Origin: Methanobacteriota archaeon
GTDB taxonomy: Archaea; Thermoplasmatota; Thermoplasmata; UBA10834
DNA length: 9,784 nt
Direction: 5' to 3'
Assembly (NCBI GenBank): GCA_011391345.1
Contig: JAABQR010000127.1
Coordinates: 1-9,784 of the forward strand
The notes under the pieces are model-generated. The model saw only the letters and a list, made by a program, of their open reading frames with translations. It had not been told where the DNA came from and searched no databases. Position 1 is the first letter of the stretch, and the number at the start of each line of letters is the position of its first letter. Positions 1 through 4,893 of the stretch are shown here, piece by piece. Both the position numbers and the translations under genes were made by a program.

Positions 1-742
1 GCTCCGCCCTGTGCGGGTCGGCGACTACGATGTGCAGGTCGGGGACATAGAACGGCGTGTCGTTGTTCCCCCCGTCCCACAGGATGACATCGGCCTCCTG
101 TTCGGCCTGCCGGAGTATCCTCTCGTAGTCTACGCCGGCGTACACGATGATCCCCTTGTCTATGTGGGGCTCGTACTCCTCCCTCTCCTCGATCGTGCAC
201 TCGTGCTTGTCCAGGTCCTCGTATGTCGCGAACCTCTGCACCGCCTGCTTCTCAAGGTCCCCGTAGGGCATCGGGTGCCTGATCGCGACGACCCTCCGGC
301 CCTTGGCCCTGAGGATGGTCGCAATCGCCCTCGTCGTCTGGCTCTTTCCGGAGCCCGTCCTCACAGCGCAGATAGCTATGATGGGCACCTTCGACTTGAC
401 CGCGGTCTGGTTCCCGCCCATGAGCCTGAAGTCCGCCCCGACCGCGTTGACGATGGATGCCTTGTGCATCACATCGACGTGCGCTATGTCGGAGTATGCG
501 AAAACGACCTGCTCGGCCTTGTGCTTCTTTATAAGCTCCGGCAGGTCCTTCTCAGGATAGATGTCTATGCCTCTCGGGTACAGCTTCCCCGCGAGGCTAG
601 CCGGGTACTTTCGGCCGTCGATGTTCGGTATCTGCGTCGCCGTGAACGCCACTACCTCGTAGTTGGCGTTGTCTCGGAAGTAGACATTGAAGTTGTGGAA
701 GTCCCTTCCGGCCGCCCCCATTATGATGACTTTCGCTCGCAT
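1..742 (-). CDS. Cyclic 2,3-diphosphoglycerate synthase-family P-loop protein (C-terminal part cut off by window edge)
   Basis: The first 247 codons are present; the gene runs off the left edge. An N-terminal Rossmann-like segment starts with a nucleotide-binding-type loop (GAAGRDFHNFN, residues 9-19). A P-loop NTPase core follows with a Walker A motif RTGSGKS (about 128-134, Lys133). A conserved RHPMPYGDL stretch comes next, then a Walker B-like WDGGNND (about 222-228). This layout matches the archaeal COG2403 family. Members are annotated as cyclic 2,3-diphosphoglycerate synthases, after the methanogen enzyme that cyclises 2,3-diphosphoglycerate with ATP to make a thermoprotectant and phosphate store. 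Many relatives come from organisms not known to make that solute, so family membership is firm and the reaction is not. The protein should be cytosolic, with no signal peptide or membrane segment in the part seen. The ATG is chosen because the homologous region begins there and a TATA element lies about 35 bases upstream. The next gene diverges. Confidence 0.85.
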   Translation of the reverse strand, partial: MRAKVIIMGAAGRDFHNFNVYFRDNANYEVVAFTATQIPNIDGRKYPASLAGKLYPRGIDIYPEKDLPELIKKHKAEQVVFAYSDIAHVDVMHKASIVNAVGADFRLMGGNQTAVKSKVPIIAICAVRTGSGKSQTTRAIATILRAKGRRVVAIRHPMPYGDLEKQAVQRFATYEDLDKHECTIEEREEYEPHIDKGIIVYAGVDYERILRQAEQEADVILWDGGNNDTPFYVPDLHIVVADPHRAE

Positions 743-774
743 GCCTCTCACTGGTTCCGCGGTTATCGGTTGCG

Positions 775-787
775 ACGATATATGCCT
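775..787. promoter_or_regulatory. Possible shared TATA element between divergent genes
   Basis: The 120-base gap between the two divergent genes holds a symmetric ATATAT core at 778-783. On the minus strand it is preceded by GAAAGGC, a purine-rich BRE-like sequence. It would place a start near 755, giving a leader of about 13 bases before the ATG at 742. On the plus strand the same core would give a start near 805 and a leader of about 58 bases before 863. A weaker TATTCGT element at 833-839 could instead give a nearly leaderless plus-strand transcript. The assignment rests on spacing and base composition only. Confidence 0.4.
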
Positions 788-862
788 TTCGTGGCAACGA
801 GTTTGGTCAGTATCGCGTCTACCATGCAAAGGTATTCGTAAACGGATGATGATTCGTGGCCG

Positions 863-1255
863 ATGCCGTACAGGAAGCCGTCGGATACCGAGATCCTTGA
901 CGCTATCAAGGATGCTCTCCGGAGGCACGGGATCATAAACTCGCAGAGGAAGTTCTCCGAGTTGGTCATGAGGGAGCTCCGGCGGCACGACCCCGACTAT
1001 TCCGTCAGCGAGCCCAGGATACGGCGCCTCGCCCTCTCCAGTGGGCTTGTGACAATCGAGATGAGGGCCAGGGAGTCCGACGAGAAGACCTCAGCAGGGC
1101 TGTGTCCCGTGTGTGGAGGCCGGACGGAGAAGATACGGAACCTCACGGTCTACGGCGGCACTGTCACCCGCGGATACAGGTGCAAGGGCTGCGGCTATTG
1201 GACCGGGCTCAAGAGACGTGTGCCAACATTGTACATTTTCTCGCCCAAGTCGTGA
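863..1255 (+). CDS. Conserved archaeal hypothetical protein with helical N-terminal domain and C-terminal zinc ribbon
   Basis: This 130-residue protein has two parts. Residues 5-70 are rich in helix formers and basic residues and look like a small winged-helix or similar DNA/RNA-binding unit (DAIKDALRRHGIINSQRKFSELV, then EPRIRRLALSSGL). Residues 81-113 form a zinc ribbon with CPVCG (Cys81, Cys84) and CKGCGYW (Cys107, Cys110). The tail returns to a basic strand (KRRVPTLYIF). I recall similar short proteins from euryarchaeal genomes, but none with a proven function. A role in nucleic acid binding is inferred from the fold and charge. No upstream in-frame start and no clear Shine-Dalgarno site precede the ATG, so it may be translated from a leaderless or short-leader transcript. 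The gene diverges from the 2,3-diphosphoglycerate synthase-like gene, and the two-ACT gene follows 57 bases downstream with its own apparent promoter. Confidence 0.8.
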   Translation: MPYRKPSDTEILDAIKDALRRHGIINSQRKFSELVMRELRRHDPDYSVSEPRIRRLALSSGLVTIEMRARESDEKTSAGLCPVCGGRTEKIRNLTVYGGTVTRGYRCKGCGYWTGLKRRVPTLYIFSPKS

Positions 1256-1270
1256 GCTGCAATTCAACAT

Positions 1271-1307
1271 CTTTATCTCAATGATTCGCTTATCCGCACG
1301 TGAGGAG
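1271..1307 (+). promoter_or_regulatory. TATA element and Shine-Dalgarno site for the two-ACT gene
   Basis: A TATA-like CTTTATCT lies at 1271-1278, which would set a start near 1300. A GAGGAG Shine-Dalgarno site at 1302-1307 sits 5 bases before the ATG at 1313. That site overlaps an in-frame GTG at 1307, so it argues for the ATG as the true start and makes the GTG unlikely. Confidence 0.5.
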
Positions 1308-1312
1308 TGACC

Positions 1313-2242
1313 ATGACACTTGTGGACTTCGGCCGGATGGAGTCTGGTAAGATCAGGATCAGCCCGAGGATCGGCTCACCACTGGGCCTCGTCGACGGCA
1401 GCGAGGTCTTCAGCTCGATGTTCCGGTACGAGGCGGGGGACAGGGGCACGTTCGAGATAGTGCTGTCCCCGTTCGGCCCGGAGAACTACAGGGAGATAGC
1501 CTATGTCACGATCCATGTCAGGGACGAGCCAGGCGCCCTCGCTCAGGCTGCTCAGTTCCTGAAGACGAGGAACATCGACATACTGAACTCCGAGACGGTC
1601 AGCTCAATCCCGAACGTCATCATGGTCTGGGAGATGCTCGTGGACCTGTCGTTCTTCGGAGACTCGCTGACACTCAAGAAGGAGTTCGACGACGCGAAGC
1701 ATTCCCGGGACGCGGGCCTGACCATGGTCGACTTCCTGAACGTGGAAAGCTCCAACCTGGCGACCAGGTACACCAGGGGTGCGGCCCCGGGTAGTGACAA
1801 GGTGAAGACCATGGCGCTCAGGAAGACCGAGAAGAAGGCGAGCACCCTCGCGGGAGGCATCTTCGAGCTGCCTCATGCATATGTCAACTTCCTCGGGAAG
1901 GACGCTGGGCCCGTCATGTTCGTCGCCGAGCCCGAGTCGTGGATACTGTCCGTCGTGTTCCTCAACGACGACTCACAGCTGCACAAGGTCAAGATCGACC
2001 TCCCTGACAGGCCGGGCGCGGTCTACGAGATCATGAATGTCCTGGGGGATCTGTCCATCAATGTATTGTCAGGCGGCACCAACGTCCTCGTGTATTACGA
2101 GCGCATGACGTGCGAGCTCGTCGTCGATGTCCGGTCGTCCGCTGTGAAGGGCAAGGCGGATATCGAGAAGACTCTCAAGGAAAGGGTCGCGGCGCTGGGT
2201 CCGCAGTTCTCGCTCACTGAGGTATCGTCCATCGCGCTGTGA
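1313..2242 (+). CDS. Two-ACT-domain protein, probable small-molecule-sensing regulator
   Basis: This is a 309-residue soluble protein. The first 55 residues hold a strand-rich segment (SGKIRISPRIGSPLGLVDG) that resembles an AbrB-like or other small beta domain; I am not sure which. An ACT domain starts near residue 62, with the hallmark turn VRDEPGALAQAAQFL followed by NIDILNSETV. A charged linker follows at about 140-185. A second ACT domain covers about 225-300, with LPDRPGAVYEIMNVLGDLSINVL. ACT domains usually bind amino acids or other small ligands at dimer interfaces. No catalytic domain is joined to them here, so a sensor or regulatory-subunit role is more likely than enzyme activity. 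The ligand cannot be read from the sequence. The next gene is convergent, only 2 bases beyond the stop codon. Confidence 0.82.
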   Translation: MTLVDFGRMESGKIRISPRIGSPLGLVDGSEVFSSMFRYEAGDRGTFEIVLSPFGPENYREIAYVTIHVRDEPGALAQAAQFLKTRNIDILNSETVSSIPNVIMVWEMLVDLSFFGDSLTLKKEFDDAKHSRDAGLTMVDFLNVESSNLATRYTRGAAPGSDKVKTMALRKTEKKASTLAGGIFELPHAYVNFLGKDAGPVMFVAEPESWILSVVFLNDDSQLHKVKIDLPDRPGAVYEIMNVLGDLSINVLSGGTNVLVYYERMTCELVVDVRSSAVKGKADIEKTLKERVAALGPQFSLTEVSSIAL

Positions 2243-2244
2243 TG

Positions 2245-2553
2245 CTACGGGGCCTTCGGCTTCTGCTTGTCACAGATGTACGTGCCAGTCCCCGTCTCGA
2301 CGATTGCGACCCCGTCCCCTGCTGTCAGGTCGTCCTCGCTCCAGCATGTGACCTTGGGGCCTTGTCCATCGACCTCTACGAGGACGAGAGCCATCGAGGC
2401 CTTGAAACCCTCGGGTGGAATCTTCAACCTGGTGGACGAGAGCACCACGCCAGTGTCCTTCCATTCAGCGTCAGAGGTGACCTTGCCGCACCTGGGGCAT
2501 CTCGGCTTCGACGCCCGTGTGACGAACCCGCACCTGCATCTCTTACCCTTCAC
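2245..2553 (-). CDS. Small zinc-ribbon/OB-fold protein of the DUF35 type
   Basis: This 102-residue protein starts with a rubredoxin-like zinc ribbon (Cys6, Cys8, Cys19, Cys22: CRCG then CPRCG). From about residue 30 a beta-rich domain follows with the OB-fold layout of DUF35 proteins (DTGVVLSSTRLKIPPEGF, then LVLVEVDGQGPKVTCW, then LTAGDGVAIV). DUF35 proteins often partner archaeal thiolases and HMG-CoA synthase, bridging or shuttling acyl-CoA. No thiolase is nearby, so the partner is unknown. An open frame extends far upstream, but the conserved part begins just after a GTG at 2553, which has a strong Shine-Dalgarno site at the right distance; that start is chosen. The frame has no membrane segment. 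The upstream gene is a divergent regulator, which may share control of this gene. The fold call is firmer than the function. Confidence 0.75.
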   Translation of the reverse strand: MKGKRCRCGFVTRASKPRCPRCGKVTSDAEWKDTGVVLSSTRLKIPPEGFKASMALVLVEVDGQGPKVTCWSEDDLTAGDGVAIVETGTGTYICDKQKPKAP

Positions 2554-2557
2554 TCGG

Positions 2558-2565
2558 ACTCCTCC
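2558..2565 (-). promoter_or_regulatory. Shine-Dalgarno site that fixes a GTG start
   Basis: On the minus strand GGAGGAGT lies just upstream of the GTG at 2553, with 7 bases between the GGAGG core and the start codon. It singles out this GTG from a reading frame that stays open for another 390 bases upstream. Confidence 0.7.
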
Positions 2566-2640
2566 GGCGCTGCCAGGGCGGACGATTCGTGACCCTTGCA
2601 TTCGCGAGGCAGATGTGTCAGGTGACCGACTCCATTCCCA

Positions 2641-2654
2641 TAATATCTTTTGCG
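2641..2654 (-). promoter_or_regulatory. Possible minus-strand TATA element for the zinc-ribbon/OB gene
   Basis: Read on the minus strand, CGCAAAAGATATTA combines an A-rich BRE-like part with a TATA-like AGATATTA. A start about 25 bases downstream would fall near 2621, leaving a leader of about 67 bases before the GTG at 2553. The region is clearly more AT-rich than its surroundings. Confidence 0.4.
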
Positions 2655-2659
2655 CGTCG

Positions 2660-2677
2660 ATTCTCAAATGCGAGAAT
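2660..2677. repeat. Perfect inverted repeat between divergent promoters, candidate operator
   Basis: ATTCTC and GAGAAT are separated by six bases (aaatgc), a perfect 6-bp dyad. It lies between the minus-strand TATA-like element at 2641-2650 and the plus-strand one at 2695-2701. A dimeric repressor bound here could control both directions. The adjacent winged-helix gene is the obvious candidate, by position only. Confidence 0.45.
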
Positions 2678-2686
2678 GGCACCCTG

Positions 2687-2701
2687 CGAAAGAGTATTAA
2701 A
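2687..2701 (+). promoter_or_regulatory. BRE and TATA elements for the regulator/ATPase operon
   Basis: CGAAAGAG (2687-2694) followed by TATTAAA (2695-2701) fits an archaeal BRE plus TATA box. It would set transcription to begin near 2722, giving a leader of about 95 bases before the TTG start at 2817. The leader is long for an archaeal mRNA and contains inverted repeats. Confidence 0.5.
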
Positions 2702-2722
2702 CGCCAGGAGTGTATTCCTCCA

Positions 2723-2793
2723 CTCAGAACTGAGATTGGTGAGTCGCGGAAGGATCCCCCCAGTGTTGCTATGAACTGATAGCACCGCGACTC
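2723..2793 (+). promoter_or_regulatory. Potentially structured 5' leader upstream of the winged-helix gene
   Basis: Three perfect inverted repeats lie in 71 bases. CTCAG/CTGAG (2723-2727, 2730-2734) has a 2-base spacer, so it is more plausible as a DNA dyad than as an RNA hairpin. GAGTCGCGG (2741-2749) pairs with CCGCGACTC (2785-2793), a 9-bp GC-rich stem. Inside that loop, TGCTAT (2767-2772) pairs with ATAGCA (2779-2784) across a 6-base loop, and its 3' arm directly abuts the 3' arm of the outer stem, so the two helices could stack. The 5' side of the loop carries an unpaired run of six C. The Shine-Dalgarno site at 2805-2809 begins 12 bases after the outer stem. No known riboswitch class is recognised. 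Confidence 0.4.
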
Positions 2794-2804
2794 TCTCGCA
2801 GTAC

Positions 2805-2809
2805 GGAGG
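2805..2809 (+). promoter_or_regulatory. Shine-Dalgarno site supporting a TTG start
   Basis: GGAGG at 2805-2809 lies 7 bases before the TTG at 2817. No suitably placed ATG with a comparable site is in frame nearby, so the site supports the TTG start. Confidence 0.65.
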
Positions 2810-2816
2810 CCAGCTC

Positions 2817-3212
2817 TTGGACCCCATCGAGGCATCACGGCTGATAATGGATACATATGCGGCGAAGATTCTTGTCGCGTGTGCCAGAAAGCCGAAGCAC
2901 GCCCTCGAACTGAGCGCCAAGCTGAACATACCCATCGCGGCATGTTACAGGAGGATACACGCGCTCGAGAAGGCGGGACTCGTCAAAGGGGTCGAGAGGG
3001 CGCTGACACAGCAGGGGAAGAGGATAGTACTCTACCAATCCCAGCTCAAGAACGCCTACATCTTCTTCGAGGGAGGGAAGCTCAGGGTCCGGTTCCAGAT
3101 GGTGACTGGGCAGACCCAGGACTTCGGAGGAGAATGGAAGGAGATCAAGCTGATAGAAGAGGAAGAGGAGGACGCGCTACCCGGCGGCCTGTTTAGGCCG
3201 AAGGAGCGCTGA
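2817..3212 (+). CDS. Winged helix-turn-helix transcriptional regulator (ArsR-like fold)
   Basis: This is a 131-residue protein read from a TTG codon. Residues 9-70 form a winged helix-turn-helix: a first helix (SRLIMDTYAAKILVACA), a second (KHALELSAKLNIP), a recognition helix (AACYRRIHALEKAGL) and a basic wing (VERALTQQGKRIVLYQ). This is the pattern of the ArsR-like domains found in many small archaeal regulators. The C-terminal part is beta-rich (AYIFFEGGKLRVRFQMV), then acidic (IEEEEED), and may serve dimerisation or partner contact. No ArsR-type metal-binding cysteine cluster is visible. The KaiC/GvpD-like ATPase gene starts 43 bases after its stop, and I see no promoter in between, so the two are probably co-transcribed. 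The inverted repeat upstream makes autoregulation plausible but unproven. Confidence 0.82.
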   Translation: MDPIEASRLIMDTYAAKILVACARKPKHALELSAKLNIPIAACYRRIHALEKAGLVKGVERALTQQGKRIVLYQSQLKNAYIFFEGGKLRVRFQMVTGQTQDFGGEWKEIKLIEEEEEDALPGGLFRPKER

Positions 3213-3255
3213 ACCCCTTTCGGAGCGTGCGAGGTACGAACAGGAGTTGAGCAAG

Positions 3256-4821
3256 ATGGCTGAGGCTGAACAGACTGGTACGGCTACATTCCCGAGAGAA
3301 ATGATCACGTTCCTGTCGAACCCTGGTGGGCACTCGCTCATAATCAGGGGTATGGCGGGCACGGGAAAGACCACTCTCGCGCTCCAGATGATCGAGGAGC
3401 TGGCTCAGGTCCAGCAGAGCTACTACATGTCGACGAGGGTCTCGGACCAGTCCCTCTTCAACCAGTTCCCGTGGCTCCTTGACAAAGTCAAGGAGGGCGA
3501 GATACTCAAGGCCAGGAAGAAGATGAAGAAGAGAGCAGACTCCGAGATGCAGGTCGAGAAGATCCTCCTCGGACTTGCCGCGATCAAGGGCGAGCTCAGG
3601 AGCGAGAAGGTGAAATCCCCCAGGAAGGAGCTCATGCGGCTAGAGGGGAACATCGAGGCTGGCGGGGAAGAACAGATTGCGGAGCCGACGGGTGAGAGCG
3701 AGCTGACCGTGACCGTCGGCGCGATGATGCCTGAGATAGAGATGGCATACGACGTCGTGGACAAAGCCCTGCCGGAGAGGACGCTCATAATCATCGACAG
3801 CATAGACGCGCTCGCCGAGAAGTACGGTTTGCAGCCGTCGAAGCTAATCAACGCGTTGCAGAGGGACCTGGTCGAGGGGTGCGGCACGAACATAGTCTAT
3901 GTCCTCGAGACCCCGGACCCGCTCCTGGACTACCTGGGCGACGGGGTCGTCTACCTGTCCCTGAACAGTACCACTGGCAGGAGAATCAGGGAATTGGACC
4001 TGCTCAAGCTCAGGGGCTGCGAGATCAGGCAGCCTAAGTATGTGTACACGCTTCTGGGCGGAAGGGTCAGGACATTCGAGTACGGCCGGTACTCGAAGCC
4101 GGAGAGGCCGAATGCCTTCGAGCACATGGCGGACCCCGACAAGAAGCGCGTGTCCACAGGCAATGCGGACCTCGACGAGATGCTCGGGGGCGGCCTGAGG
4201 AAGGGCACCATCACCCTGATAGAGCTGGGCCAGGGGGTTCCCGTGGCCTCTTCGTCTTCGATTGAGAACGCAATCATCAGCAACTTCGCTGCCCAGGGCC
4301 GCGGGGTCGCTTGGCTCCCCACGAAGAAGACGGGAGCCGAGGTGGCGAGGGACGAGCTCGTGGGCTTCATCAAGCCTGAGGATTTCGACAAGAGCGTGCG
4401 GATACTCGAGCCCCATGCGGCCTCCGAGTCTCCGAAGCCGTACGCGGTCACACTCGAGGGAGAGGATGTCAAGGTCGACATCAAGTGGCAGGACATCCAG
4501 TATGCGCTCAAGGACACGAAGTCGCCGTACCTGTCGATCATAGGCTTCGACTCGCTCGAATCCATATACGGGTCGGGCGTCCTAGATGGGCTGATGGACT
4601 ATCTATCGGCGCTGCTGAACAACGACGGCATGTTCGTCGCGACCGTCACGCCCTCTGTGAAGTCGACGAGCAGGCTCACGGACCTGGCGCACACCCACAT
4701 AAGGATAGACAAGACCTCGGGCATCATGGTCGTCAGAGGGGAGGAGCCGTACACCGCCCCGCACGCGATGACCGACCCCGATCCCGGTGATTTCAGGCCG
4801 AACCTCGTCCCGATACTCTAG
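3256..4821 (+). CDS. GvpD/KaiC-like RecA-superfamily ATPase with two domains, the second degenerate
   Basis: This 521-residue cytosolic protein has two RecA/KaiC-type domains. The first starts with PREMITFLSNPGGHSLIIRG and an intact Walker A, GMAGTGKTT (32-40, Lys38, Thr39). A long charged insert (about 80-150) rich in Lys and Glu follows, then Walker B LIIIDSID (Asp181). It ends with the KaiC-type LLKLRGCEIRQPKYVYTL strand pair. The second domain starts at about 302 (GNADLDEMLGGGLRKGTITL), but its P-loop reads GQGVPVASSSS (325-335) without the Lys. A Walker B-like IIGFDSLES remains (Asp432). The N-terminal form resembles the GvpD P-loop family, yet no gas vesicle gene is visible, so the name should not imply buoyancy. 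A regulatory or signalling ATPase working with the upstream winged-helix protein is inferred. An in-frame TTG at 3247 is possible, but GGAG at 3243-3246 abuts it and lies 9 bases before the ATG. Confidence 0.85.
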   Translation: MAEAEQTGTATFPREMITFLSNPGGHSLIIRGMAGTGKTTLALQMIEELAQVQQSYYMSTRVSDQSLFNQFPWLLDKVKEGEILKARKKMKKRADSEMQVEKILLGLAAIKGELRSEKVKSPRKELMRLEGNIEAGGEEQIAEPTGESELTVTVGAMMPEIEMAYDVVDKALPERTLIIIDSIDALAEKYGLQPSKLINALQRDLVEGCGTNIVYVLETPDPLLDYLGDGVVYLSLNSTTGRRIRELDLLKLRGCEIRQPKYVYTLLGGRVRTFEYGRYSKPERPNAFEHMADPDKKRVSTGNADLDEMLGGGLRKGTITLIELGQGVPVASSSSIENAIISNFAAQGRGVAWLPTKKTGAEVARDELVGFIKPEDFDKSVRILEPHAASESPKPYAVTLEGEDVKVDIKWQDIQYALKDTKSPYLSIIGFDSLESIYGSGVLDGLMDYLSALLNNDGMFVATVTPSVKSTSRLTDLAHTHIRIDKTSGIMVVRGEEPYTAPHAMTDPDPGDFRPNLVPIL

Positions 4822-4893
4822 ACTCGGTCGAATCTTCAGACGCGACTGCAGTTCAGAAATCGTACAAGGGGTTTGGGAGTTTGTGCTCTCAGC

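Noticed and set aside
11..841. Long plus-strand open frame of about 276 codons
   Set aside because: It is antisense to the 2,3-diphosphoglycerate synthase-like gene, whose motifs are unmistakable. The plus-strand translation is low in complexity and shows no family pattern; GC-rich DNA often leaves such antisense frames open.
2589..2774. Short plus-strand open frames in the 2554-2816 gap
   Set aside because: They lack a Shine-Dalgarno site and domain pattern, and they cover the AT-rich promoters and inverted repeats.
2554..2943. Upstream extension of the zinc-ribbon/OB frame to 232 codons
   Set aside because: The extra 130 residues have no recognisable domain, cross the promoter region and run antisense to the start of the winged-helix gene. 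The GTG at 2553 has a strong, well-spaced Shine-Dalgarno site.
3256..4821. Gas vesicle gene cluster suggested by GvpD similarity
   Set aside because: No gvpA-like or other gas vesicle structural gene is visible, and GvpD-like P-loop proteins occur widely in archaea without gas vesicles.
4822..4893. Possible terminator between the convergent ATPase and purH genes
   Set aside because: The 72 bases hold no strong T-run on either strand and no convincing stem-loop, so no terminator is called.
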